A DNA stretch of 64,000 bases from Fen-178 sp963722575. Lineage in GTDB: Bacteria > Acidobacteriota > Terriglobia > Bryobacterales > Bryobacteraceae. A program made the translations under genes and the position numbers. Position 1 is the first letter of the stretch. Every line of letters starts with the position of its first letter. Below the pieces are notes generated by a model. The model was not told the DNA's origin. It searched no databases and worked only from the letters and a program-made list of their open reading frames with translations. Below are positions 44,224-52,485 of this stretch, in pieces. The stretch spans positions 186,001-250,000 of the forward strand of contig CAVRNR010000022.1 in assembly GCA_963722575.1 (NCBI GenBank), in the 5' to 3' direction.

Positions 44224-44772
44224 CTAAATCGCCCTTTGGAAAAAGTGGGCCACCTTGCGGCCGCCTTCCTCCGTGTAGTAGACGGTCACTATCGCGGACT
44301 TTTCGGCGCCCTCGGCGATATCCGTTCCGGCATCCTTGGCGGCGCTGTCGGTCAGGCGATAGGTCTCCTCGGTGCCGTCGGCGGTTTTGACGGCGAGTGT
44401 CTTGGCGCCGCGATCGATGTGGGTGACGGTGGCTTCCGTAGCCTTCATTCCGTCCTTGCCGACATTGTCAACTTCCTCGGCGGTTTCCTCGGTTCCTTTG
44501 GCCGTATAATGCACGGCCACCTCGCTGCCCTCTTTCAATCCATGAAATGCATCCTTGGCGCCCGCGGCCGTGTTTTCGGCGCCGTGAACAGTGGTTCGCT
44601 TCACGAAGTGAAAAGTGTGTTCGGTTCCGTCCGCCAGTTTGACGACGGCTGTCTTGGTGGCGGCGTCCAGTTTCAGGACCACCCCGACCAGGATGCCGTG
44701 GCGCCGCTCGATCGCAAATGCCGACCAGCACAAGGCCATCAGCATGATCGTCACAATCAAACGTTTGAGCAT
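44224..44772 (-). CDS. Secreted hypothetical protein with two tandem beta-rich repeats
   Basis: 182 residues with a signal peptide (MLKRLIVTIMLMALCWSAFA). The mature part contains two copies of a motif of about 70 residues: LDAATKTAVVKLADGTEHTF..GAKDAFHGLKEGSEVAVHYT and IDRGAKTLAVKTADGTEETY..GTDIAEGAEKSAIVTVYYTEEG. Each copy is predicted as strands around an ADGTE turn. No enzyme motif or metal ligand is visible. Proteins of this kind recur in acidobacterial genomes; function unknown. It lies 25 bases downstream of the sortase gene and may belong to the same unit. Confidence 0.7.
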   Translation of the reverse strand: MLKRLIVTIMLMALCWSAFAIERRHGILVGVVLKLDAATKTAVVKLADGTEHTFHFVKRTTVHGAENTAAGAKDAFHGLKEGSEVAVHYTAKGTEETAEEVDNVGKDGMKATEATVTHIDRGAKTLAVKTADGTEETYRLTDSAAKDAGTDIAEGAEKSAIVTVYYTEEGGRKVAHFFQRAI

Positions 44773-44797
44773 AGCTACTATCTCCTAACCATGGAAT

Positions 44798-45424
44798 TCA
44801 TACTTCTGGCACGCGGTCGGCCCGCACGATAAACCGTTTCGGCGCCGGTCCCACGTAATTGAAGGGGAAGCAGGTGACCAGAGTCAGAGTATCCCGGCCC
44901 GTCGGATACAGCACCTGGATGTCCTCCGGCCCGACTACTTTCATGGACACCACCCGGTAGCGATACACTCCCTGAAGAGTGCTCACGGTGATGGTGTCGT
45001 TCCGTTGGATGGCGCGCAGAGGCCGGAAAAACGTGTCTCGATGCGCGGCGATTCCCACATTCCCCGCTTCCCCCGGAAGCGCTGTCCCGGGTATGTGACC
45101 GGCCGCCCGCCTGAGGTCGCCGCCGTCCACCCCTTCGACGACCATTACCGAAATACCAATGCGCGGGATATCGAGACGGCCGACGAGATCGCCGCGCACC
45201 GGAGCGACGACGGCGGGGGCAGTGAGACTGGAGATAGCCGGCATGCCCGCCGCTTTCAGGCGAAGCTCCGTGGCGAACTCCCGCCCGGCGCTGGCTTCAT
45301 AATACTTCGCCTCCAGGAACACCGCCAGGCAGTATCCCAGAGCCAGCAGGCCGGCCACCGTGAATACATGCCCCGCAAGCCGTATCCTTCGTCTGGCTGG
45401 GTCGGACCGCGGGAGGAATCTCAT
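44798..45424 (-). CDS. Sortase, class D/E-like
   Basis: 208 residues. An N-terminal signal anchor (AGHVFTVAGLLALGYCLAVFLEAKYY) precedes the sortase fold: VGRLDIPRIGISVMVVEGV, AAHRDTFFRPLRAI with the catalytic His, LTLVTCFPFNYVGPAPKRFIVRA with the catalytic Cys (TLVTC) and the later Arg. Sortases cleave a C-terminal sorting signal and attach the protein to an amine or polymer. They are typical of Gram-positives; their role in diderms is poorly known. The ATG overlaps the VWA gene by ATGA. A candidate substrate ending MPKTAS plus a membrane helix is encoded 1 kb upstream. Confidence 0.93.
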   Translation of the reverse strand: MRFLPRSDPARRRIRLAGHVFTVAGLLALGYCLAVFLEAKYYEASAGREFATELRLKAAGMPAISSLTAPAVVAPVRGDLVGRLDIPRIGISVMVVEGVDGGDLRRAAGHIPGTALPGEAGNVGIAAHRDTFFRPLRAIQRNDTITVSTLQGVYRYRVVSMKVVGPEDIQVLYPTGRDTLTLVTCFPFNYVGPAPKRFIVRADRVPEV

Positions 45425-46407
45425 CGGAGTTTCTCCCGAGAAGTGGCGGGCGGGCCGTTCCGTTCCGGCGAAGCAATGTAGCCAGCTCTGGTCCGCACCA
45501 GGAATTTTTCGCCGTGCCGCCCCGTGGCCATCAGATCGATCGTCCGGTAGGTGTTATCGAGCTTCTGGTTGGAAGGGACGTAACCGATGGTGTACTGGTT
45601 GCGGATGTCCTCCGCGATGCGCTCGCAAATCGGCACGACCTGGCTGGTTTCGTTGGGAAAAAACGCTTCACCGCCCGTGGCGCGCGCGATCCTTCGCAGA
45701 ACTCGCGGGTTCTGGTCCTCGTCGTATTCGTCGAACAAGCCGATGGTATAGACCATCGCGTCCGAACGGCCGGCGCTCTCCAGTACCTGCCCGAGCGTGG
45801 AATGGCTGGCGTTATCCCCTCCATCGCTGATCGCAATCAGGGCCTTCTTATCGAGCCTGGCCTTCTTCAGATGCTTGAGCCCGGCTTCGATCGCATCGTA
45901 CAGGGCCGTCTCGCCGTTCGCCGGAACGCCATTCAGCGCACGTTCGAGTTCGGAGGAGCTGGCTGAAAAGAGCTCGGTATCGGGCAGTCCGAAAGTGGTC
46001 CGCTCGTTGAAGTTGACGACGAACATCTCGTCCCGGGGGTTGCTGGATCGCACGAACGCCAGAGCGGCGGCTGTGACGTCCTTCTTTTTCCGGCCCATGC
46101 TCCCGCTGTTATCGACGATCAGCCCGACCGCCACCGGCACGTCCTCATGCTGAAAGACTCGAATCTCCTGGGGCACGCCATCCTCAAATACCCGGAAATC
46201 CTCTTTTCGCAGGCCGGAAACAAACCCGCCATTCCTGTCGCGGACGGTGGCATTCAGGACCACTAAGTCCACATTCACCGATATGATGGCGCTGCCTGGC
46301 TGGGCCGTCGTTTGGCTGGAAAGACGTTGCCCCACGATCGAAAAAAGCAGTGGGAGGACGCACAGTATAGCCAGCATGCGCCCTCCCGCCGGAACCGCTT
46401 TCCGCAT
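45421..46407 (-). CDS. Secreted VWA-domain protein (VWFA-related, acidobacterial type)
   Basis: 328 residues with a signal peptide (GRMLAILCVLPLLFSIVGQRLSSQ). After the N-terminal strand region (ISVNVDLVVLNATVRDRNGGFVSGLRKEDFRVFEDG) comes a VWA domain with an intact MIDAS site: VDNSGSMGRKK (DxSxS), a Thr in GETALYDAI, and SDGGDN. This combined architecture is typical of the Acidobacteria 'VWFA-related' family. It binds metal-dependent protein ligands outside the cell. It overlaps the sortase gene. There is no sorting signal at its own C-terminus, so it may be a partner of the sortase system, not a substrate. Confidence 0.9.
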   Translation of the reverse strand: MRKAVPAGGRMLAILCVLPLLFSIVGQRLSSQTTAQPGSAIISVNVDLVVLNATVRDRNGGFVSGLRKEDFRVFEDGVPQEIRVFQHEDVPVAVGLIVDNSGSMGRKKKDVTAAALAFVRSSNPRDEMFVVNFNERTTFGLPDTELFSASSSELERALNGVPANGETALYDAIEAGLKHLKKARLDKKALIAISDGGDNASHSTLGQVLESAGRSDAMVYTIGLFDEYDEDQNPRVLRRIARATGGEAFFPNETSQVVPICERIAEDIRNQYTIGYVPSNQKLDNTYRTIDLMATGRHGEKFLVRTRAGYIASPERNGPPATSREKLR

Positions 46408-46441
46408 TGAGTGTCCGCCAGTGCCGCTTCCTGTATTCTCT

Positions 46442-47158
46442 CTACTTCCAGGTGGCGCTGGTAAGCCGGAGCAACCCCGCGGTCCCGAGCGACAGCAACC
46501 CGATCAGGCCAATCAGGGGCAAAGGACTGGCGGTCTTGGGCATCTTTTTCGGCATGTTAGCCGCCATCTGCGTCTGAGCCGCTGGCGCGCGAGGAGGGAA
46601 AGATTCGGCGATCCCGAATTCCTCCCCGGTGGGCTGCTGAGCCTTCAGGGGCGCCTGCTTCACCGCCATCACCTGCGGCTCCTGCATGGTGTTCGTGGGC
46701 TTGGTGGTATTGGCGGCCAGTTCATCTGGCATGGACGCCACCGGCTGATTGTTCGCCTTGGCCAGCTCCACGGCCTTGGCTTTGGGGTAAACAAACTCGT
46801 GGCCGTAATTCCGGCCGGGATAGAACCACGCCCGCACCGCTTCCGGAGCTCCCGCCGCCCGCTCCCTGAACGTAATGACAGGCTTGCCCGTCGGTTTCAA
46901 ACGGTAGTCCGGTATGGCGAGGAAAAAGCCGTAGAACTTGTCCTCGTTCTTGTTGTAGACCTCCACGACATCCCTGTCGGACATCGAATCCGCGACCTTA
47001 AAGACGTACGTTCCAGCCAGCAGAACCTGTCCCGGAATCTCCACCGGCCCGCTGAATGTAATGGTGGTTTTTTGGTTCCACGCGTCTGCCTTGGCTTGTG
47101 GCAGCATCACGCCTAGCAGCCCCACACAGACACATGTCATGATCTTGACGTTCTTCAT
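46442..47158 (-). CDS. Secreted protein with C-terminal MPKTAS sorting signal (candidate sortase substrate)
   Basis: 238 residues. An N-terminal signal peptide (MKNVKIMTCVCVGLLGVMLPQAKA) leads into a beta-rich domain with VEIPGQVLLAGTYVFKVADS and VVEVYNKNEDKFYGFFLAIP. The region from about 130 to 205 is rich in Ala, Pro, Gln and Lys (KQAPLKAQQPTGEEF). The C-terminus is MPKKMPKTASPLPLIGLIGL and then LSLGTAGLLRLTSATWK: an LPxTG-like MPKTA motif, one hydrophobic helix, and a short tail with Arg and Lys. This is the layout of a sortase substrate. The sortase gene is two genes downstream. It overlaps the pseudo-receiver gene by ATGA. Confidence 0.82.
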   Translation of the reverse strand: MKNVKIMTCVCVGLLGVMLPQAKADAWNQKTTITFSGPVEIPGQVLLAGTYVFKVADSMSDRDVVEVYNKNEDKFYGFFLAIPDYRLKPTGKPVITFRERAAGAPEAVRAWFYPGRNYGHEFVYPKAKAVELAKANNQPVASMPDELAANTTKPTNTMQEPQVMAVKQAPLKAQQPTGEEFGIAESFPPRAPAAQTQMAANMPKKMPKTASPLPLIGLIGLLSLGTAGLLRLTSATWK

Positions 47159-47625
47159 TTCGAGTTCTCCTTCTTTGAGAGTTTTGCGAGCGATTGAGGC
47201 TGCCTCCCATGCCTCTCCCTCTCGTTGTTCCAGTTTTGCCAGGCCAGCCCGACTACCCGGGCCACCTCGTCTTTAACCAGCGGCTTGGGAAGCACATCGT
47301 AGCCGCCCAGATTCAGCACTTCCGCCCAAAGCGATTCGTCGGCTTGGCTGGATATCACGATCAGCCTGGGCGCATCCCTCAGCGAAGCAGTCTGGTCGAG
47401 AACCTCTTTCCAATCCGCGTCCGGTAGCCTGGCCTCGCAAATCACGACCTGCGGCCGGTGGCGCGCCAGGTTTTCGGCGCCGTCCCGCCACGTCACGGCT
47501 TCGTGGAGCGCGAGGTGGTACTCCCGGAATATTTCGTGCAACCGGATTCGGTCCTCCGGCCGGGGACAGACGGCCAGCACTTCGGCCCGGCTGGCCTCGG
47601 GAACTGCGGCAGAGATCGTAGACAA
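47155..47625 (-). CDS. Receiver-like (pseudo-receiver) protein with Glu at the phosphorylation position
   Basis: 156 residues with the alternating a/b pattern of a CheY-like receiver and no output domain. The strand that normally ends in the acceptor Asp reads VVICEARLPDADWKEVL, so Glu replaces Asp. Later motifs are RLIVISSQADESLWAEVLNLGGYDVLPKPLVKDEVARVV, with the conserved Lys in PKP. The AEVLNLGGxDxL segment is shared with 50507-51277 (first domain) and 54160-54645. It overlaps the sortase substrate gene. A fixed, phosphomimetic signalling module is possible but unproven. Confidence 0.8.
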   Translation of the reverse strand: MSTISAAVPEASRAEVLAVCPRPEDRIRLHEIFREYHLALHEAVTWRDGAENLARHRPQVVICEARLPDADWKEVLDQTASLRDAPRLIVISSQADESLWAEVLNLGGYDVLPKPLVKDEVARVVGLAWQNWNNERERHGRQPQSLAKLSKKENSK

Positions 47626-47652
47626 TTCCTATCCTCCTTTTTTTGCGGCGCC

Positions 47653-49161
47653 CTACTTGGCCTGTATCACCACAAACAAGTGGTCGCCGCCACGATCGAT
47701 CAGCAGCAGAACCGGCTGATTGGCAGCCGCCTGCCGTATAGCGCTCCGAAACTGATCCGGGCTGGCGACGGGTTTCCGATTCACTTCTTGGATCACATCG
47801 CCGCGCCGCAGGTCCGCTTCTTCGGCCGGGCTGGCCGGCTGGACGTCGGTGACTACGACTCCCGCGGTTTGGGCGGGCAACCCGAGCTGCTGCGCGATCT
47901 GCGGCGTGAGTTGGTCGACCGAGATTCCCAGGTGTGGTCCCGAAGAGGTACCCGGCGCCGCGCTGCCCGCGGCCTGCGAAGTGGCAGGCAGTTCGGCCAG
48001 AGTCACTGACATCGCCTGTTCATGGCCGTCGTGGAAAACCTGTAATTTCACTACCGTGCCGGGCGCCATCATGGAAACCTTCAGGCTTAGATCGCGGCTG
48101 TCGTTGATCGGCGCGCCGTTCAATTCAAGAATGATGTCTCCCCGTTTGATGCCGGCCCGCTCCGCTGGACTGCCGGGCGTCACATTGGCCACCAGCGCGC
48201 CCCGCGGCTGCCCGGTCAGGCCGAACGATTTGGCAAGCTCCGGCGTCACCGGCTGGATCAGCACGCCAATCGACCCGCGGAGCACCTTGCCGTGTTTCAG
48301 GATCTCGTCCATTACCGCTTTTGCCATATTGACCGGCACCGCAAAGCCGACCCCCTGGTTGCCGCCGCCGTCGCCGGAGATGATGGCTGTGTTCAGCCCC
48401 ACCAGTTCGCCGCGAACGTCGACCAGCGCTCCCCCGGAGTTGCCCGGGTTGATGGCGGCATCGGTCTGGATGAAGTCTTCGTAGTCTTCGATTCCCAGGC
48501 CGCCCCGCCCCGTGGCGCTGATGATCCCCATGGTCACCGTCTGGCCAATGCCGAACGGGTTCCCCACCGCCAGCGCAAAATCGCCCACCTGCACCTTGGA
48601 GGAATCGCCCAACGTCAAGACCGGCAGATCCTTCCCTTCGATCTTCACCACGGCCACGTCGGTCTTGGCGTCGGTGCCCACGACATGCCCCGTGAATTCC
48701 CGTTTGTCTCCCAGCGAGATTTTGATCTCGTCGGCGCCGGAAACCACGTGATTGTTGGTCAGCACATAACCGTCCGCGCTGACGATCACGCCCGAACCAA
48801 GACTGTGCTCCCGCTGCTCGCGCGGCATCCGAAACTGTTGCGAGAACTGGTCCCCGAAAAACTGACGGAAGAAGGGATCCGAGAAGAATGGCGATGAGGC
48901 CCCCTGGTCCGGCGAGCGAACGGTCTTCGAGGAAGCGATGTTCACCACGGCCGGCAGCACCTTCTTTGCCACCGGCACGAATCCGTTGAGGAACGAAACC
49001 TGTTTCCCAATGGCCGCGCCCTCGTCGCTGGAGACATACATCGCGACGGCGTCCACCTTGCCAAACGGCGAGCGCCCGGTCTTCGCAGTGGCCCAAGACC
49101 CGGCCAGTCCGCCGATGCCGATCGCCGCAATTAGCGATCCGATTGCCAGTTTGCCTTTCAT
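47653..49161 (-). CDS. Do-like periplasmic serine protease (HtrA/DegQ family)
   Basis: 502 residues. A signal peptide or anchor (LAIGSLIAAIGIGGLAGSWATA) is followed by the trypsin-like domain with the triad His in LTNNHVVSG (about residue 135), Asp in KTDVAVVKI (about 167) and Ser in NPGNSGGALVD (about 242). Two PDZ domains follow (GVLIQPVTPELAKSFGLTGQ..AGIKRGDIILELNG and GISVDQLTPQIAQQLGLPAQ..LRRGDVIQEVN). It degrades or refolds damaged periplasmic proteins. It lies just upstream of the sortase-island genes and downstream of stress genes. The two-PDZ layout fits DegP/DegQ, not DegS. Confidence 0.95.
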   Translation of the reverse strand: MKGKLAIGSLIAAIGIGGLAGSWATAKTGRSPFGKVDAVAMYVSSDEGAAIGKQVSFLNGFVPVAKKVLPAVVNIASSKTVRSPDQGASSPFFSDPFFRQFFGDQFSQQFRMPREQREHSLGSGVIVSADGYVLTNNHVVSGADEIKISLGDKREFTGHVVGTDAKTDVAVVKIEGKDLPVLTLGDSSKVQVGDFALAVGNPFGIGQTVTMGIISATGRGGLGIEDYEDFIQTDAAINPGNSGGALVDVRGELVGLNTAIISGDGGGNQGVGFAVPVNMAKAVMDEILKHGKVLRGSIGVLIQPVTPELAKSFGLTGQPRGALVANVTPGSPAERAGIKRGDIILELNGAPINDSRDLSLKVSMMAPGTVVKLQVFHDGHEQAMSVTLAELPATSQAAGSAAPGTSSGPHLGISVDQLTPQIAQQLGLPAQTAGVVVTDVQPASPAEEADLRRGDVIQEVNRKPVASPDQFRSAIRQAAANQPVLLLIDRGGDHLFVVIQAK

Positions 49162-49252
49162 AACACCTCCTTACCGGTTCCTGGAGCCGGCCATGGTCAC
49201 GGCTCGATTCTCGATGACGACGCGGATCGGCGGGACAGCCGGCCGCGGCCTC

Positions 49253-49774
49253 TCACGCGGCGGCATGAGATCGAGCCGAAACCGGCGCCGCGCGGCCCTT
49301 GGGAGCAGCCTGGGCTTTGGCCGCGACAATCCGCAAAATTCCTTTGTTCAGGATCGCGGTCACTTGGTCCACGTCGATCTTTTGAGGCAGGTCGAGCCTT
49401 CGAAACAGTTGCTCGGAAAAACCGCAGAAACAGACTTTGCCGTTCGACTCCTCGTGTCTGTGGGAGACTTCGGCTTGTATCAGAATGGAATCCGGCGTGG
49501 CAGTGACCCGGATGTCGCCCGGCTCGAACCCGGGCGCCTGAACGCGCAACGTCACTTCTTTGCCGGTTTCCGTTACTTCCGCGCCGGGAGACCAGATCAA
49601 TTCGCGCTCGGCGCGCAGCCAGTCGTCCAGATCGCGCCCGAAAATGCCGCCGCGTTTCTCAAAATGGTGGAACGCCCGCCGCCGGATCGCCTCGGCCGCT
49701 TTTTCCATCTCCGCCAACACCGCCGTTGCGCCTTTTTCCGGTTTACCAATTTTTTCAATCGATACTTGGTGCAT
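49253..49774 (-). CDS. DUF2934-Hsp20 fusion (small heat-shock-like protein)
   Basis: 173 residues. The N-terminal part AEAIRRRAFHHFEKRGGIFG and RDLDDWLRAERELIW matches the DUF2934 helix-turn pattern. The C-terminal part is an alpha-crystallin/Hsp20-like domain: EVTLRVQAPGFEPGDIRVTATPDSILIQAE and QLFRRLDLPQKIDVDQVTAILNKGILRIVAAK. Hsp20 proteins hold unfolded proteins; the DUF2934 part is of unknown function and normally occurs alone. The usual C-terminal IxI motif is not seen; the tail is Ala/Pro-rich. It lies between htrA and a general-stress gene. Confidence 0.85.
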   Translation of the reverse strand: MHQVSIEKIGKPEKGATAVLAEMEKAAEAIRRRAFHHFEKRGGIFGRDLDDWLRAERELIWSPGAEVTETGKEVTLRVQAPGFEPGDIRVTATPDSILIQAEVSHRHEESNGKVCFCGFSEQLFRRLDLPQKIDVDQVTAILNKGILRIVAAKAQAAPKGRAAPVSARSHAAA

Positions 49775-49801
49775 CGTTGGATCCTCCAGTATTCCGTTCC
49801 G

Positions 49802-50344
49802 TCAGACAGCACCCGCTGGCTGGAGCTTCTCCTCGCCGTGAACACCCATTTCCGCTGGATAGGTGGTCGCCAGGATGTCCCTCGCGCGCGCCACCTCCCC
49901 GGCCGTGCCGTGCGCCACCAGGAGGAACTTGTTCGCCTTGAGCGCCAGTTCGTAACGGAGGACGCTGTCCTTGGGAATACCGATGCTGTACAAGCCCGCG
50001 CCGATGGCGCTCACGCCACCCACGACCACCGCTCCCTCCAGGGCGGCGACGATCCACGAGACCAGCGGACCCGCCACCAGCACCGGCCCGAGGCCCGGCA
50101 CCGCGAAGAACGCGGCGCCGAACAGAAGACCCCAGATGCCGCCCCAGAATGCACCCCACTTCCCCCAGTACCGCATACGGTCGCCGGCGTTGTAGTAGCC
50201 GACCACGTGCTCCTCGCTGTGGTAGTCTTTTCCGACGATGGACAGCTTCTTCATGTCGAAGTTCGCACGCTGCAGCTCCTGCACGGCCCCCTCGGCTTGA
50301 ACGTGGCTGTCATAGACGGCGACCACTGCGTTTTCTTTGGTCAT
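49802..50344 (-). CDS. General-stress-type membrane protein (DUF1269-like)
   Basis: 180 residues from the ATG at 50344 (MTKENAVVAVYDSHVQAEGAVQELQRANFDMKKLSIVG); an in-frame ATG at 50419 would add a basic leader without support. A ferredoxin-like N-terminal domain is followed by a glycine-rich hydrophobic stretch (WGAFWGGIWGLLFGAAFFAVPGLGPVLVAGPLVSWIV) and a second alpha/beta part (YELALKANKFLLVAHG). This is the layout of GSP17M/DUF1269 and low-temperature-induced proteins. They are induced by stress; the molecular function is unknown. It precedes the Hsp20 gene by 27 bases. Confidence 0.75.
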   Translation of the reverse strand: MTKENAVVAVYDSHVQAEGAVQELQRANFDMKKLSIVGKDYHSEEHVVGYYNAGDRMRYWGKWGAFWGGIWGLLFGAAFFAVPGLGPVLVAGPLVSWIVAALEGAVVVGGVSAIGAGLYSIGIPKDSVLRYELALKANKFLLVAHGTAGEVARARDILATTYPAEMGVHGEEKLQPAGAV

Positions 50345-50506
50345 TTGGCCCCGGCTCCTCTCTCTGGCGGCCTTCTCCCGCCTTTCCAAAAAGCTGGCGG
50401 GGATCCGGCTCATCGACATAGCCAGTGTAATCGGGAAAGATAAAAACGAAATAAGGAAAGGCTTACATTTTTCTTTATGGCCGCCCGTGCAAATCGAGCG
50501 GCGGGC

Positions 50507-51277
50507 TTAAGCCGCCAGTGCGGATTTCACAGCGGTTACAAGGGCCTGGCCCTGGAATGGTTTCGGAAGGAACTGGACCTCTTTGCGCGCGGAGAACGCG
50601 CGGTCTACCTGCGAGGGGGCCGCGCCACTCGAGACGATGACCTTTACCCCGGAGCGAATGGCGAGGAGTTTGTCGAAGACCTGCTCTCCGCTCATGCCGG
50701 GCATCTGCCAGTCCAAAATGACCAAGCAAATGCGGGCGTCGCTTTGGAAGAGATCGATGCCATGAGATCCGTTTTCCGCAGTGGTAACTTCCAGTCCCTG
50801 CGCCTCGAGAATGCTCCGGATCATCGAAAGAATCATGGGTTCGTCGTCGATGACGAGGATGCGTGGAATAGCCAGCGGGCCGCGCTGGCCGAGGCAGCGG
50901 CGCACCCAGTCTCCGGCCGCCATTTCCACCATCCGCTTCACTTCGCTGGCAAAAAAAGGCTCGCTTAACGAACCGGAACCGCCGAGGTTCAGCACTTCAG
51001 CCGGCGACGGCGCATCGACGGCGGATGAAAGCACAATCAGGCTCGGCGCCGCCGGCAGCATGGGCGCCGTATCGCTCAAGAAATCCCGCCAACAGCCGTC
51101 CCGCAGGCTGGCGGCAGTCAAAATGACCGAGACCCGATTCAGGAAGAGTGCCTTGAGAGCCTCGCTCCGGCTGCTGGCGACAAGAAGATTCCTTCCCATC
51201 TCTCCCAGTATTCGTTCCAGGCGGCGGCTCCGCTCGGCGCGGGGTTCAACCAGCAGGATGGTGTTTTCAGCGCACAT
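50507..51277 (-). CDS. Tandem receiver protein (degenerate first domain, canonical second domain)
   Basis: 256 residues with two receiver domains. Domain 1 (residues 5-125) lacks an acceptor Asp (VSVILTAASLRDGCWRDFL) and carries the PSPAEVLNLGGSGSLSEPF motif of the pseudo-receiver group. Domain 2 (about 138-255) is canonical: ILVIDDEPMILSMIRS (acidic pair), LVILDWQMPGMSGEQVF (acceptor Asp) and FLPKPFQGQ (Lys). No DNA-binding output domain is present. It is 10 bases downstream of the 51288-51647 response regulator. It may integrate phosphorylation through domain 2 and another signal through domain 1. Confidence 0.87.
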   Translation of the reverse strand: MCAENTILLVEPRAERSRRLERILGEMGRNLLVASSRSEALKALFLNRVSVILTAASLRDGCWRDFLSDTAPMLPAAPSLIVLSSAVDAPSPAEVLNLGGSGSLSEPFFASEVKRMVEMAAGDWVRRCLGQRGPLAIPRILVIDDEPMILSMIRSILEAQGLEVTTAENGSHGIDLFQSDARICLVILDWQMPGMSGEQVFDKLLAIRSGVKVIVSSGAAPSQVDRAFSARKEVQFLPKPFQGQALVTAVKSALAA

Positions 51278-51287
51278 CGGTCTATAT

Positions 51288-51647
51288 CTAGCGCGTTCCC
51301 GTAGTGCCCAGTGCGGCTTCGATGCGTTCCAGCAGTGTCTCGATATTCACCGGTTTGTGCAAGATGTCGCCGGCGCCGGAGGCCCGCGCATTTTCCACGC
51401 GATCCGACGCCGTCACCACGATAATCGGCACGCTGGAGCCGGCGCGGATGGCGCGGCAGGTCGCTTCCCCGTCCATAACCGGCATTCGCCAATCCAGAAG
51501 CACGACGTCCATGGCCTTGGCCCGCAGTTCGTCCAGAGCTCGCAAGCCGTCGGCGGCTTCGCTGATTTCGTAGCCGCTCGCCGCTAGAGCCACTCGCATT
51601 ACGCGGCGGAACTGCGGATCGTCATCTACAATCAAGACCCTGGCCAA
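51288..51647 (-). CDS. Single-domain response regulator
   Basis: 119 residues from a TTG at 51647 placed nine bases after GGAGG; the longer frame upstream starts with basic, unrelated sequence. A complete receiver: VLIVDDDPQFRRVMR, VVLLDWRMPVMDGEATCRAIR with the acceptor Asp, PIIVVTASDRVENARASGAGDILHKPVN with the Thr/Ser and Lys. No output domain, so it acts as a CheY/Spo0F-like relay. It is upstream of the tandem receiver and downstream of the KdpE-like regulator on the same strand. Confidence 0.85.
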   Translation of the reverse strand: MARVLIVDDDPQFRRVMRVALAASGYEISEAADGLRALDELRAKAMDVVLLDWRMPVMDGEATCRAIRAGSSVPIIVVTASDRVENARASGAGDILHKPVNIETLLERIEAALGTTGTR

Positions 51648-51783
51648 GAGCAAGAACCTCCGCCGCCGGCGTGCCTCTCCACGCTTATGGTGGCCAACGC
51701 TTGCAATCATATCGGCGCGCCGTAAGGAATCTATAAGATTGGCGTTATGGTTCTCTTAACGCTCACGGACCTGTTTGGCCAAC

Positions 51784-52485
51784 TTAGCCCGCAAAACGGC
51801 CGTCGCCGGGGATGGACAGGCGGTACCCGATGGAGGGATCGGTGAGAAGGTAAGCCGGATGGGCGGGATCGGGCTCGATCTTTTTTCGCAGTTGGTTGAT
51901 GAACACGCGGAGGTACTCCACCTCGTCGCCGTAGTCGGGTCCCCACACGGTTTGCAGGATGCGCCGGTGCGGAATCACCTCGCCCGGGTGTGAAGCCAGG
52001 CAATGCAGGAGCTGGAACTCCTTGGCCGTGAGGCGCACCACCCCGTCTTTCCGCCTTACTTCGTGCGTCTCGAAGTCCACTTCCACATCGCCCAGAACCA
52101 GCACGGAAGAGTGAAGTGAATCGGCGCGCCGCCGCACCGCCCGGATGCGGGCCACCAGTTCCTCAATGCCGCATGGCTTGTCGATGTATTGGTCGGCGCC
52201 GGCCTCGAAAGCCTCGGTTCGGTCCTCCCGCGTTTTCTTGCCGGACACGACAATGATGGGCACCTCCGACGACGCCCGGATCTCGCGGCAGGCTTGGATT
52301 CCGCCCATTCCCGGCATCTTCAGATCCAGGAGGACGGCGTCCGGCGGCTCCTCGCGCAATTTCTCCAGGGCCTCCTCGCCGCTGCGCGCATCGTTTACCG
52401 CAAAGCCTTGCGCCACCAGCGCGGTCCGCAAAACACGGCGGGCCTGGGGTTCGTCGTCCACAATCAGGATTCTCGAGATGCTCAT
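51784..52485 (-). CDS. OmpR-family response regulator (KdpE-like)
   Basis: 233 residues from the ATG at 52485, which overlaps the sensor-kinase stop (ATGA). Receiver domain: ILIVDDEPQARRVLR, AVLLDLKMPGMGGIQACREIR (acceptor Asp), DQYIDKPCGIEEL (Lys). Output is a winged helix: VRLTAKEFQLLHCLASHPGEVIPHRRILQTVWGPDYGDEVEYLRVFINQLRKKIEPDP, the pattern of KdpE. It is the partner of the kinase 52482-53936. The Kdp potassium pump genes are not in the window, so the regulon may differ. Confidence 0.92.
   Translation of the reverse strand: MSISRILIVDDEPQARRVLRTALVAQGFAVNDARSGEEALEKLREEPPDAVLLDLKMPGMGGIQACREIRASSEVPIIVVSGKKTREDRTEAFEAGADQYIDKPCGIEELVARIRAVRRRADSLHSSVLVLGDVEVDFETHEVRRKDGVVRLTAKEFQLLHCLASHPGEVIPHRRILQTVWGPDYGDEVEYLRVFINQLRKKIEPDPAHPAYLLTDPSIGYRLSIPGDGRFAG

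Noticed and set aside
50490..50515. GGCGG-GCTTAAGC-CGCC hairpin over the stop codon of the tandem receiver gene as a terminator
   Set aside because: The stem is imperfect and no T-run follows on the minus strand.
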